Below are positions 26,546-35,709 of a stretch of 64,000 nt of DNA, in pieces. The translations under genes and the position numbers were made by a program. Every line of letters begins with the position of its first letter. The stretch's first letter is position 1. Source of the stretch: Spartobacteria bacterium (GTDB lineage Bacteria; Verrucomicrobiota; Verrucomicrobiia; Chthoniobacterales; UBA6821); the NCBI GenBank assembly GCA_947471565.1, contig CANIVT010000003.1, positions 91,861 through 155,860 of the forward strand, read 5' to 3'. Under the pieces are notes generated by a model. The model was not told the origin of the DNA. It saw only the letters and a list, made by a program, of their open reading frames with translations, and did not search any database.

Positions 26546-29209
26546 ATGTCCGAGATTTCCAAAGCCTATATTCCCGGCGAGGTTGAGACCTCGTGGTACG
26601 CCCGCTGGTGCGACTCCGGTTGCTTCACTGCCGATCCCGCCGCCGAGGCCCCTTCCTACTCGATCGTCATCCCACCGCCGAACGTGACCGGGATCCTGAC
26701 CCTCGGCCATGTGCTCAACAACACCCTGCAGGACATCCTCGCCCGCCGCGCGCGCCAGACCGGTCATGAGGTTCTCTGGCTCCCCGGCACCGATCACGCG
26801 GGCATTGCCACGCAGACCGTCGTCGAGCGCCAACTCCGCAAGGAGGAGAAGAAGACTCGTCACGACCTGGGCCGCGAGGCCTTCCTCGCGAAAGTCTGGG
26901 AGTGGAAGGAAAAGCACGGCGGCATCATCATCAGCCAACTCAAGAAGCTCGGCGCCTCGTGCGACTGGAGTCGTGAGAGATTCACGATGGACGAGGCCTA
27001 CGCCCGCAAGGTGCAGGAGGTCTTCGTCGATCTGCACGCCAAGGGGCTCATCTACCGCGGCAAGCGGATGGTCAACTGGTGCCCTGTCTCCCTCACGGCA
27101 TTGAGTGACGAAGAAGTCATCCCCAAGAAACAGAAGGGCTATCTCTATCACTTCAAGCTCGAGGTGGTGGAGACCCCGGCCACCTGGCTCGAGATCGCGA
27201 CCACTCGCCCTGAGACGATCATGGGCGACACGGCCATCGCCGTGAATCCGAAGGACCAGCGCTACGCACACCTCATCGGCAAACATGTCCGCCGTCCCCT
27301 CCCCCTTGAGAGCGAGTATCTCCTGCCAATCATCGGCGATGAGGCGGTTGATTTCGAGTTTGGTACCGGAGTTCTGAAGGTCACCCCGGCCCACGACAAG
27401 GCCGACTATGAAATCGGCCTGCGTCACAACCTACCGGTGATCGACATCATGAATCCCGACGGGACGCTCAATGATCTCGCCGGGGATGGCTTTACAGGAC
27501 TGGACCGCTTTGAAGCGCGCGCCGAGGCAATCGAGCGACTCAAGGAGCTAGGCCTGCTGGTGAAGGAAGAACCGCATGAGAACAATGTCGGCTTCAGCGA
27601 GCGAGCCGATGTCCCGATTGAGCCGCGCCTGAGCGAGCAGTGGTTCCTGAAGTACCCGAAGACCGCCGAGGCACGTGACGCTGTCCGCAACGGGCTGATC
27701 CGCTTCTTCCCCGAGCGCTGGGAGAAGGTCTACGACCACTGGCTGGGTAACATTCAGGACTGGTGCATCTCACGCCAGCTCTGGTGGGGTCACCGGATCC
27801 CGGTCTGGTATCCTGCGGAAGGATCACAGGAAGGCATCCGCGTGCAGATCGAGTCACCCGGCGAGGGATGGAGCCAGGATCCCGATGTGCTCGATACATG
27901 GTTCTCCTCGTGGCTCTGGGCCCATGACACGATGGATGAGGCCGTCCGCGCCAAATTCTACCCGACGAGCGTCCTGGTCACCGGACCCGACATCATCTTC
28001 TTCTGGGTTGCCCGCATGATCATGGCGGGACTGGAGTACACGGGGGAGATCCCGTTCCGCGACGTCTACTTCACCGGCATTATCCGCGACAAATCGGGTC
28101 GCAAGATGTCGAAGAGCCTGGGGAACTCACCCGACCCGCTCGATCTGATCGCGAAGTATGGCGCCGACGGCCTGCGTTTCGGCATCATCCGGGTGGCCCC
28201 GCAGGGTCAGGATATCAAGTTCGACGAGAAGCAGATCGAGGAGGGGCGCAACTTCGCCAACAAACTCTGGAACGCCTGCCGCTTCCGCGAGATGCAGGGG
28301 CCGTGCGATCCTGCGCCCGATCTCTCGAAACACGAACTCCCCGAAATCGCCCTCGATGTCCTGGCGAAGTTCGACACCATGCATGCCTCTCTCCGCGAGG
28401 CCTACGCAGGCTACCGCTTCCACGAGGTAGCGGGACTTCTCTATGACTTCTTCTGGGGCGACTACTGCGACTGGTTTGTCGAGGCGACCAAGCCCGTCCT
28501 GAATGGATCCGATGGGGGCACCCATACCGCCGCCAAGGCAGCCATCCTTGCCGTCATGGATACGGTTCTCTCTGGCTTCCTCCGCCTGCTCCATCCCCTC
28601 ATGCCCCATATCACCGAGGAGCTTTGGGAACGCCTTGGATTTCATTCGCCGGTCTCAGCCTCCGGTACCGGAGCGCGCGCCCGATTCCTCCTCTATGCCA
28701 CCCCTCCGGTGGAGAACCTCCTGGCAACCGCCGCCCCCGGAAAGGCTGCCACGGCCCAAAAGCACGTCGCGGCTCTCTATAGAGCGGTTCATGCGGCTCG
28801 CAATCTCCGAGCGGAGTTCAAGCTACCCAACCAGCAGCAGATCCGGTTGCTGGTTCTGCCGAAGGAACCTCTCTCCGCCGAAACACTCGCTATTCTGGGA
28901 TCGCTTACCCGCGCCTCCGAGGTGACAGTCATTACCGAGGCCCCGGCCGGCACGCCCAGTCTTGTGACAGATCTGGGCACTCTCTTCCTGCCACTCGAAG
29001 GACTCGTTGATCTGGAAGCAGAGCAGAAGCGCATCACCGCCGAGATCGACAAGGTCGAGGCTGAAATCACGAAGGTAAACGCGAAGCTGGCAGATCCAAA
29101 CTTCACGGAAAAAGCACCTGCTGCGGTGCTTGATGAACACCGTGACCGGCATGCCAAGTGGACCGAGCGGCTGGTTAACCTGAAAGCCACCCAGCAAACG
29201 ATAAGTTAA
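26546..29209 (+). CDS. valS: Valyl-tRNA synthetase
   Basis: An 887-residue class I synthetase that charges tRNA-Val. PPPNVTGILTLGHVLNNTLQ carries the HIGH-type motif (here LGHV), WLPGTDHAGIATQTVVERQL is ValRS-specific, and DKSGRKMSKSLGNSPDPLDL carries KMSKS. The editing domain contains TTRPETIMGDTAIAVNP. The C-terminal 70 residues are the usual coiled coil (VDLEAEQKRITAEIDKVEAE). The ATG at 26546 (MSEISKAYIPGEVE) is the family start; the upstream open frame in the gap is not family-like. Confidence 0.97.
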   Translation: MSEISKAYIPGEVETSWYARWCDSGCFTADPAAEAPSYSIVIPPPNVTGILTLGHVLNNTLQDILARRARQTGHEVLWLPGTDHAGIATQTVVERQLRKEEKKTRHDLGREAFLAKVWEWKEKHGGIIISQLKKLGASCDWSRERFTMDEAYARKVQEVFVDLHAKGLIYRGKRMVNWCPVSLTALSDEEVIPKKQKGYLYHFKLEVVETPATWLEIATTRPETIMGDTAIAVNPKDQRYAHLIGKHVRRPLPLESEYLLPIIGDEAVDFEFGTGVLKVTPAHDKADYEIGLRHNLPVIDIMNPDGTLNDLAGDGFTGLDRFEARAEAIERLKELGLLVKEEPHENNVGFSERADVPIEPRLSEQWFLKYPKTAEARDAVRNGLIRFFPERWEKVYDHWLGNIQDWCISRQLWWGHRIPVWYPAEGSQEGIRVQIESPGEGWSQDPDVLDTWFSSWLWAHDTMDEAVRAKFYPTSVLVTGPDIIFFWVARMIMAGLEYTGEIPFRDVYFTGIIRDKSGRKMSKSLGNSPDPLDLIAKYGADGLRFGIIRVAPQGQDIKFDEKQIEEGRNFANKLWNACRFREMQGPCDPAPDLSKHELPEIALDVLAKFDTMHASLREAYAGYRFHEVAGLLYDFFWGDYCDWFVEATKPVLNGSDGGTHTAAKAAILAVMDTVLSGFLRLLHPLMPHITEELWERLGFHSPVSASGTGARARFLLYATPPVENLLATAAPGKAATAQKHVAALYRAVHAARNLRAEFKLPNQQQIRLLVLPKEPLSAETLAILGSLTRASEVTVITEAPAGTPSLVTDLGTLFLPLEGLVDLEAEQKRITAEIDKVEAEITKVNAKLADPNFTEKAPAAVLDEHRDRHAKWTERLVNLKATQQTIS

Positions 29210-29264
29210 TAATCTTCCCGGCATCGGCCCCCTCAATGTCGAGTCTTAACAAATCAATTACTAT

Positions 29265-30758
29265 ATGAAGATTTATCTCTTTCTAGCGATCGCCCTGCTG
29301 ATTCTCCAGATACCCATGCTGGCAATCACAGCAACGCCTCCAAATACAAATCCGGGGACGCTCTCAACCCCGGTAAAGAGCTTAGCATCTTCATCCGATG
29401 CTACGGTTTCGCGTGATGTGAGCGTCTATCGCACCCCCCCGGGATACCAAACGGATAATGGCATCACGATGATGGTCAATGGACAGAATGTCCCTGTGCT
29501 CAAGTGGACCACCGGGAAGAACAACGCCGTGGAGTATCTCTACTCCCGGTTTTCCCTGGGAGGATCGGCAACGGTCAAGATCTCGTGCAGCAAGGTTGTC
29601 GAATCATGCCGGATTCAACCCGCGGCTTTCGGCATTCAACCTCAGGTTAGCGGACACGACGTGACATTCACCCTCCAAGGATCACGTTACTTCATCATCA
29701 CCATCAACAATTCCAACCTGATGGTTTTGGCAGATCCGCCAGAGTTAAAAGAATCCTATTGCAGAAATATCAATACCTTCTCGTTGCCTTCCACCGCGGA
29801 CACATCAGGTACAAGAAGCTGCACAGACCTGTTACAAGGCATCATCGATTCCGCAGCAGCCAAGGGAGGAGGCGTCGCGTACATTCCCTGCGGTACATTC
29901 CGAGTTGGTCCGTTCCATCTAAAAAGCAATGTCACCCTTTACTTGGCAGACGGGGCATCTCTGAAATTCGATGCGAGTTCCCCAATGGCCACAAAGGATT
30001 TCGGCAAAGTCATCCATCACGATCATGAGCGGGTACATCCCGGAGTCTACTTCATCAAGGCGGATGACGCGCAGAACATCAGTATTGCCGGCAGAGGTAT
30101 CATCGATCTGAACGGTGGCGCACTATTCGATGCTGATGGTAGGTTGGGCAGCTGCATGAGGATCCAGAATGTCAAAAACCTTAATGTAGAGGGTGTGACC
30201 ATCAGGGAAAGTTCAAGTTGGAGCCTCCTGATAGCCGGTTGCAAGAACGTGAGATTCCGCAACGTGAAGGTGCTGAACGGGATGGGATTTGAACAGAACG
30301 ATGCCTTTGACATTATTAGCAGTCAGGATGTCCTTATCGAACACTGCTTTGCCTATGGACGTGATGACTCCTACTGCCTCAAAGGAGGGGGACCCGGAAC
30401 GCACGGAGGCGGCATCACCACCCGTGATACGAGGGATTTCGGAAACATCACGGTGCAGGATTGCGTGGCCTACACCCGTGACGGTTCGGGATTCAAGATA
30501 GGCAACCAGTCCTCGGTCAGCGGAAAGAACTTCACCTGCAAAGATCTTTACGCCATCGCGGGACGTAACGCTGTCTTTCTCGCTCTTTTCGACGGCCCTG
30601 CAACCTTCGAAAACGTCATCACAGACAGCATTTTCATCGACCAAAAAACCATGATTCCTTTCAAGGTCCAAATCAAGAAAGGGGGACATGTCAAAGATAT
30701 CGTGACCTCCAACTACTTTGTCGAAATGCAACCTATTACCGTACACCCGCCCCGATAG
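29265..30758 (+). CDS. Secreted GH28-like (polygalacturonase-type) beta-helix protein
   Basis: A 497-residue protein with a signal peptide (YLFLAIALLILQIPMLAITA). Residues 60-160 look like a beta-sandwich. Residues 180-480 are a right-handed parallel beta-helix (GGGVAYIPCGTFRVGPFHLK, then repeated short beta turns). The region corresponding to the GH28 active site reads EQNDAFDIISSQDVLIEHCF and AYGRDDSYCLKGG: Asp349 and the Asp367-Asp368 pair are kept, but the GH28 GHG motif is replaced by DGSGFKIGNQ. It probably acts on a plant- or algal-type polysaccharide; the substrate is not readable. Its base composition looks less GC-rich than its neighbours, and no sugar-use genes flank it. Confidence 0.78.
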   Translation: MKIYLFLAIALLILQIPMLAITATPPNTNPGTLSTPVKSLASSSDATVSRDVSVYRTPPGYQTDNGITMMVNGQNVPVLKWTTGKNNAVEYLYSRFSLGGSATVKISCSKVVESCRIQPAAFGIQPQVSGHDVTFTLQGSRYFIITINNSNLMVLADPPELKESYCRNINTFSLPSTADTSGTRSCTDLLQGIIDSAAAKGGGVAYIPCGTFRVGPFHLKSNVTLYLADGASLKFDASSPMATKDFGKVIHHDHERVHPGVYFIKADDAQNISIAGRGIIDLNGGALFDADGRLGSCMRIQNVKNLNVEGVTIRESSSWSLLIAGCKNVRFRNVKVLNGMGFEQNDAFDIISSQDVLIEHCFAYGRDDSYCLKGGGPGTHGGGITTRDTRDFGNITVQDCVAYTRDGSGFKIGNQSSVSGKNFTCKDLYAIAGRNAVFLALFDGPATFENVITDSIFIDQKTMIPFKVQIKKGGHVKDIVTSNYFVEMQPITVHPPR

Positions 30759-30889
30759 CCTTGGCGCGATACGAATCCATGTTGATCCGGAAAAATTAAA
30801 ACCCACGTTTGGGGATGATTTTACACCCCCGTCGGCTTTTAAATTTTTTCCCACTTTAACTTTTCTGGCTTTCAATTTTGACTCCCCAA

Positions 30890-31945
30890 ATGGCTCCCTC
30901 TCTTGACAGGCTCATCGTCTTCATCATGGCCGGAGGCAGTGGCGAGCGTTTTTGGCCCGTCAGCCGAACCGCAACGCCCAAGCATCTGGTGAAACTCCTT
31001 GGGGAGCAGACCCTTCTGGAACAGACCGTTCGACGCTTTGAGGGGGTTCTACCTACCGAACGGATCTTCATTCTGACCAATACGGCCCAACTCGAAGCCA
31101 CCAAGGCTGCCGTCCCGTTCCTCCCTGCGGCAAACATCATCGCCGAACCTGCCAAACGGGACACCGCTCCCGCCGCTGCACTGGCTACAGCAATCGCCCG
31201 ATCAATCCGTCCGGATGCTGTCGCCGCTCTCTTCCCGGCCGACGCCATGATCCATGACACGGCCACCTTCCGCATCCAACTTGTAGATGCTGCGGAGTAT
31301 GTGGCCGCACACACCTCGATCCTCACCTTCTCAATTACGCCAACCTTCCCCTCCACCGGCTTCGGCTATCTCGAACTGGAAGAGGGAGCATCTGCCAAAT
31401 CCGGCGTGATCAACGTAAAACGCTTTGTGGAAAAGCCTGACGAGGCGAAGGCCCTCTCTTTCTTCGACGGCAAACGCCACGGATGGAATGCCGGCATGTT
31501 CCTCTGGCAGGCAGAGACATTTCTGGCCGAGTGCAGGAAGCATCAGCCTGATCTCGAAAAGTTCATCTTGGAGTTCCCCCAGGGAGATCACACCTCCTAC
31601 CTCGCTGAGCGCTTTCCCCTACTTCCTAAGATCTCCGTCGATTATGCCATCATGGAGTACGCCGCGAGCGTCGTGGCCATGATCGCTCGCTTTGACTGGG
31701 ATGATGTCGGTTCTTGGACCGCCCTCCCTCCTCATCTCGGGGTTGATGAGAACGGAAATACCCTTAAGGGAAAGGTCGTCACCCTTGAAGCCTCGGACAA
31801 TATCGTCGTGGCCCGCGATCGCACCGTTGCCCTCTGCGGCGTCAAAGACCTCGTCGTCGTGGAGACCGCCGACGCTATCCTCGTCTGCCACAAGGATGCG
31901 GTTCAAAAGATTAAGAATCTGCCACTTCCGCCGGAACTGAAATGA
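30890..31945 (+). CDS. manC: Mannose-1-phosphate guanylyltransferase
   Basis: A 351-residue nucleotidyltransferase that makes GDP-mannose. FIMAGGSGERFWPVSRTATP is the G-G-x-G-x-R nucleotide site, and IAEPAKRDTAPAAALA, FPSTGFGYLELEEG, KRFVEKPDEAKA and WNAGMFLWQAETFL are the type-II GMP family motifs. The C-terminal isomerase domain of bifunctional ManC is absent. The ATG at 30890 is chosen; an in-frame TTG lies four codons earlier. GDP-mannose would feed surface glycans or exopolysaccharide. Confidence 0.9.
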   Translation: MAPSLDRLIVFIMAGGSGERFWPVSRTATPKHLVKLLGEQTLLEQTVRRFEGVLPTERIFILTNTAQLEATKAAVPFLPAANIIAEPAKRDTAPAAALATAIARSIRPDAVAALFPADAMIHDTATFRIQLVDAAEYVAAHTSILTFSITPTFPSTGFGYLELEEGASAKSGVINVKRFVEKPDEAKALSFFDGKRHGWNAGMFLWQAETFLAECRKHQPDLEKFILEFPQGDHTSYLAERFPLLPKISVDYAIMEYAASVVAMIARFDWDDVGSWTALPPHLGVDENGNTLKGKVVTLEASDNIVVARDRTVALCGVKDLVVVETADAILVCHKDAVQKIKNLPLPPELK

Positions 31946-32003
31946 CCAGCGGAAAGGCTTTAGCGGTTTAGGCTGTAGGCTGTTAGGGGAGCAGAAAGGG
32001 CAT

Positions 32004-32029
32004 CCCGCAGAGACGCTAAGACGCAGAGA
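32004..32029. repeat. Second copy of the CGCAGAGACGC-type dispersed repeat
   Basis: CCCGCAGAGACGCTAAGACG followed by CAGAGA resembles the copy at 6250-6274. It lies in the 256-bp non-coding gap between the guanylyltransferase gene and the tandem secreted paralogues. The same gap also holds a short run of TAGGCTGT-type words, and I see no gene in it. Confidence 0.6.
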
Positions 32030-32201
32030 TAAAAATCAGCTCAAGGCGAACAAACCATGTGGTAGCGAATATTGCCTTGCTGTCTCCCGACGGCCCCGCC
32101 CCTACGAGCCTGTACTCCCCACAGGCTACTCCATGCTTCCCTGCACTCGACATTGCAAGCGAAGAGAAACAACACCCTTCGCCAAAAGACCAAGCTAACT
32201 C

Positions 32202-32852
32202 CTAGAGCTTCAGCTTGGGGCCGGTGAGACCGAGATACTGCCTCTGCTGTGCCGGCGTGAGCAGATGCATCATGCTGCGTGCCGTTCTGGACTGCAGTTG
32301 ATGGAGTTCGATGTCCTTTTTGAAGTGGCTGATCTTGCCGGCGTGGAAGTCGGCCATGATTTTCGATCCTTGCTGGCGGTCATATGAGGTGATGTCGGCA
32401 GCCTTCTTCGATTGCTGAGGCGTCAATCCAAGGAGTTTCTGCTCGGAGGGAGAATTCAGGAAGTACCCCTTGAGCATCTGTCGCTCGATTTCGCGAAGGC
32501 GGGTCTGTTGTGAGGGGCTGAGAATGCGTAGGGCGCGTTTATTGTAGGAGACGCGCCATGCCTTGAGATCAGCCTCGCACTTGGAGGCGATCTTGGAATC
32601 AAGCAAGCCGGCAGAAGCCGTTACGCCGACCTTAGCCTTGTATTCCGCACGCAGGGAATCCAGAAGCGCCTCCTGAAGGGAAGAGAGCTTCAAATCTTTC
32701 CGAACCGGCTCAAGCCCGAGAAGGACGGGCATCGAGGAGGGGCTCTCCGGAAGGGAGAAGCGGGAAGGTCCGACACTGCAGCCGCTATCGGCCGCAGTCA
32801 GTGCAGAAGCACTCAGCAGGACCACAGCTAGGAGGGAAAGGGTGTGTTTCAT
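32202..32852 (-). CDS. Secreted protein with LTPxQ-type repeats, paralogue of the next gene upstream
   Basis: A 216-residue protein with a signal peptide (LSLLAVVLLSASALTAADSG). The mature protein is helical and charged, with three similar turns: LKLSSLQEALLDSLRAEY, RILSPSQQTRLREIERQM and LLGLTPQQSKKAADI, plus HLLTPAQQRQYLGL at the end. The L-[ST]-x-x-Q pattern resembles periplasmic Spy/CpxP-like proteins, though overall identity to Spy cannot be judged. It aligns well with the protein encoded immediately upstream. The function is unknown; a periplasmic chaperone or stress role is inference. Confidence 0.75.
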   Translation of the reverse strand: MKHTLSLLAVVLLSASALTAADSGCSVGPSRFSLPESPSSMPVLLGLEPVRKDLKLSSLQEALLDSLRAEYKAKVGVTASAGLLDSKIASKCEADLKAWRVSYNKRALRILSPSQQTRLREIERQMLKGYFLNSPSEQKLLGLTPQQSKKAADITSYDRQQGSKIMADFHAGKISHFKKDIELHQLQSRTARSMMHLLTPAQQRQYLGLTGPKLKL

Positions 32853-32885
32853 GATTTCGTGGGTATGAGGGCAGTAGGGAGGAGA

Positions 32886-33566
32886 TCAATAACCCTCGAA
32901 GAGGGACTCGGTCTTGGCATTGGGATCGTGGACCTTGGGAAGGCCGTTTTTCTGACCGCAGAGCACGAGCCAGTTCTTTTTCTGCTCCGGTGTGAGTACT
33001 GAAAGCATCCGGCCAGAGGTCTGCCGGGAGCTCTCACGGAGCTTAACTCCCTTCCAGTAAGGGGAGAGTTGGCCATTCTGGGCCTTGACCATGATCGCAG
33101 AGGCCCTCGACTGATCATCTTTTCCCAAGACCGCCAACTGTGCCTGCTGATCAGGGGAGAGCCCGAGCAATTTCTGCTCCGCGGGTGAGTTCAGCAGTTG
33201 ACCACCGAGCATCTGGCGCTCGATCTGACGGAACCGGGTGAGTTGGTCCGGGGAGAGCAGGGCAAGAGCCCTGCCATTGAACTGCTTCCTCAGGGAACGG
33301 AGATCCCAGCTTGAGCGCAGGGAAGAGTCCATGTCGGCGTTTCCCAGTTCGACAAGGTTCTTTGCCTGACTCTTGTAGTCGGCAAGGAGGGCATCAAGAA
33401 GACCGCACTGGGCCGATGTGAGGTTCAGATCCTGACGAACAGGATCGAGTCCCAGCAGGATGGGAACCGATCCTGGATGATCCAGCTTGCCTGAACCGCT
33501 TTGCTGCGCCGTAGCACATCCGGTGAGTGCTACCACTACCAACAGGAAGGAGAGGAGGCGTTTCAT
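32886..33566 (-). CDS. Lipoprotein with LTPxQ-type repeats, tandem paralogue
   Basis: The start at 33566 (MKRLLSFLLVVVALTGCATA) gives 226 residues and a clear lipobox LTGC, so the mature protein is probably lipid-anchored; a longer in-frame reading would place 17 polar residues before the signal and is rejected. It shares SVPILLGLDPVRQDLNLTSA, ALLSPDQLTRFRQIERQM and LLNSPAEQKLLGLSPDQQ with the gene 33 bp downstream. The pair arose by duplication, one copy keeping a lipoprotein signal and the other a plain signal peptide. The upstream gene is tal, on the same strand. Confidence 0.78.
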   Translation of the reverse strand: MKRLLSFLLVVVALTGCATAQQSGSGKLDHPGSVPILLGLDPVRQDLNLTSAQCGLLDALLADYKSQAKNLVELGNADMDSSLRSSWDLRSLRKQFNGRALALLSPDQLTRFRQIERQMLGGQLLNSPAEQKLLGLSPDQQAQLAVLGKDDQSRASAIMVKAQNGQLSPYWKGVKLRESSRQTSGRMLSVLTPEQKKNWLVLCGQKNGLPKVHDPNAKTESLFEGY

Positions 33567-33600
33567 CACGGTGGAGTGCTGGTTCTGCGTCGGGAATCTC

Positions 33601-34560
33601 TTAGAATGCCTGAGCAATCATTCCCTCGAGTTTGACGATGTCGGCGCCAAACTTGCGGATACCCTCGGCCAGCTTATCAGTGCCCATGGCATCCTCGTTG
33701 AGGAGCCAGCGGAAGCTCTTCTCGTCGACGGGGATTTTCTCGATCTCCATGGACTTGGCCTTGTCGGCGCTGAGGACCTGAGTAAGTGGATCCGTGGAGG
33801 CCTCCAGCTTTTCAAGGATGTCGGGGCTGATCGTAAGAAGGTCACATCCGGCCAGGGCGACGATTTCCCCGGTGTTGCGGAAACTGGCACCCATGACCTG
33901 GGTCTCGTAGCCGAATTTCTTGAAGTAGTTGTAGATCTTGTGGACGGACTGGACGCCCGGATCCTCCATGCCGACGAACTCCTTGCCGGTAGTGGCCTTG
34001 TAGTAGTCGTAGATACGGCCAACAAACGGCGAGATGAGGCGGACCTTGGCCTCGGCGCAGGCGACGGCTTGGGGCATCGAGAAGAGAAGGGTCAGGTTGC
34101 AGTTGATCCCCTCTTTCTGAAGGACTTCGGCGGCGCGGATCCCCTCCCAAGTGGAGGCGATCTTGATCAGAACACGGGAACGGTCGGTGCCGCCCTGCTC
34201 GTAGAGGCCGATCAGGTAACGGGCCTTCTCGAGGGTCGCCTCGGTGTCAAAGGAGAGACGGGCGTCGACCTCGGTACTGACACGGCCGGGGACGATCTTG
34301 AGGATCTCGCGACCGAAGAGGATCAGGGTGTCGTCGATGATTTTTTTGTAAAGAGCGCCACCGGAGAGGCTGGAACCCTTATTGTCGGCGATCGCCTTGT
34401 CGAGAAGGGTACGATACTCAGGCTGGAGGACGGCCTTGAGGATGAGAGACGGATTGGTGGTCGCATCCTGGGGTGCGAATTTCTTGATCTCCTCAAAATT
34501 ACCCGTGTCAGCGACGACGGTGGTGAATTGCTTGAGGGAGGTGAGTTGGTTGGCGCTCAT
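33601..34560 (-). CDS. tal: Transaldolase
   Basis: Transfers a dihydroxyacetone unit between sugar phosphates in the non-oxidative pentose phosphate pathway. [20 protein letters not shown] is the N-terminal signature, and [19 protein letters not shown] holds the Schiff-base Lys. [18 protein letters not shown] and [19 protein letters not shown] complete the long (TalB-type) family pattern. At 319 residues the length is normal. Together with gnd and glpX it covers a good part of pentose phosphate and gluconeogenic flux in this window. Confidence 0.96.
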   Translation of the reverse strand: MSANQLTSLKQFTTVVADTGNFEEIKKFAPQDATTNPSLILKAVLQPEYRTLLDKAIADNKGSSLSGGALYKKIIDDTLILFGREILKIVPGRVSTEVDARLSFDTEATLEKARYLIGLYEQGGTDRSRVLIKIASTWEGIRAAEVLQKEGINCNLTLLFSMPQAVACAEAKVRLISPFVGRIYDYYKATTGKEFVGMEDPGVQSVHKIYNYFKKFGYETQVMGASFRNTGEIVALAGCDLLTISPDILEKLEASTDPLTQVLSADKAKSMEIEKIPVDEKSFRWLLNEDAMGTDKLAEGIRKFGADIVKLEGMIAQAF

Positions 34561-34640
34561 GATTGGTAAGTTATTGTTGGAGTTTCGCGGGGGTGGGGCG
34601 GCAAATGCAATGCCTGATTTGTCACGGATCTGACGAGGGC

Positions 34641-35690
34641 TTAAAGGGGTTCCTCGGCCCTGAGGCTGTGAAGATGAATGGTCTTGGTCTCCAGGTCATG
34701 GACAGCCTTGATGTACCGGATCGTCTTGCTCCGTGACCTCATGAGAATGGAATGGGTGATCGCGGTCTTGCCGATGAGTTTTACACCGGGCAGAAGGGGG
34801 CTATCGCTGATTCCAGTGGCACAGAACACGGCGCTGTCGCCGGACACCAGGTCGTCCCTCGAATAGACTCGGGCCAGCTCCGCCTCGCTGAACTGTCCGA
34901 GCAATTCATTCCTCTCCGCGTCGTCACGCGGCCACATCCTTACAAAGATTTCCCCTCCGAGGGCCTTGAGGGCGGAGGCCGTCAGGATTCCCTCGGGCGC
35001 CCCTCCCTTCCCGACAAAGAGATCGATGCCGGAATCCGGCAGGGAAGGAGCCACCGCGGCCGTGATATCCCCGTCGGCAATCAGACGCAAGGAGGCTCCC
35101 ACGTTGCGCACCGTGTCGATGTAGTGCTGGTTGCGAGGACGGTCGAGCACCGTGACCACCAACTCGCTGATCCGCTTACCCAGCGCATCGGCGGCGATTT
35201 CCAGGGTATGACTGAACGGGAGATCCAAGGTGATCGGGGCAACCAAGCCTTCCCGGATAGCCCTTTCCACACGGGGGCCGAAGGAGAGCTTCTCGACGTA
35301 GAAGCTGGGGATGTTGACCATGCTACGCTCGCGCCCCTCGGGTACGAGAACAGCGGACATCACGGAGATGGAATTGGGCATCCCCTTGGAGATGTTGCTC
35401 GTGCCGTCGATCGGATCGAGGGCTATGTCGAAGCGCGGATGGGAATCACCCCATCGGCCCAGTTTGTCGCCGAGGAAGATTCCCGGAGCGTTGTCCTTGA
35501 TCCCCTCCCCGATCACGACCTCGCCCCGGATGTCGATCAGGTCGAACATGCCGCGAATCGCGTCACAGGCAGCCTCATCGGCGGCCTCCTTGTCGCCCCG
35601 GCCCATCCAGTGAAGGGAGTGAAGGGCGGCGTTCTCGGTGGCGCGGACGAACTCCAGCTCGATCAGTCGCTCGAAGTCGTGGGAGGTCAT
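34641..35690 (-). CDS. glpX: Fructose-1,6-bisphosphatase, class II
   Basis: A 349-residue GlpX-type enzyme that hydrolyses fructose 1,6-bisphosphate in gluconeogenesis. [20 protein letters not shown] is the typical start, [20 protein letters not shown] follows, and [20 protein letters not shown] holds the metal-binding DPIDGT motif. [20 protein letters not shown] is also conserved. Class II enzymes need Mn2+ or Mg2+. It starts 19 bp after the pyrG stop on the same strand. Confidence 0.94.
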   Translation of the reverse strand: MTSHDFERLIELEFVRATENAALHSLHWMGRGDKEAADEAACDAIRGMFDLIDIRGEVVIGEGIKDNAPGIFLGDKLGRWGDSHPRFDIALDPIDGTSNISKGMPNSISVMSAVLVPEGRERSMVNIPSFYVEKLSFGPRVERAIREGLVAPITLDLPFSHTLEIAADALGKRISELVVTVLDRPRNQHYIDTVRNVGASLRLIADGDITAAVAPSLPDSGIDLFVGKGGAPEGILTASALKALGGEIFVRMWPRDDAERNELLGQFSEAELARVYSRDDLVSGDSAVFCATGISDSPLLPGVKLIGKTAITHSILMRSRSKTIRYIKAVHDLETKTIHLHSLRAEEPL

Positions 35691-35709
35691 GGGACGGAAT
35701 GGTGCCGGA

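Noticed and set aside
30759..30889. Terminator between the GH28-like gene and the guanylyltransferase gene
   Set aside because: The GGGGATGATTTTACACCCC word gives only a weak, mismatched stem without a clear T-tract.
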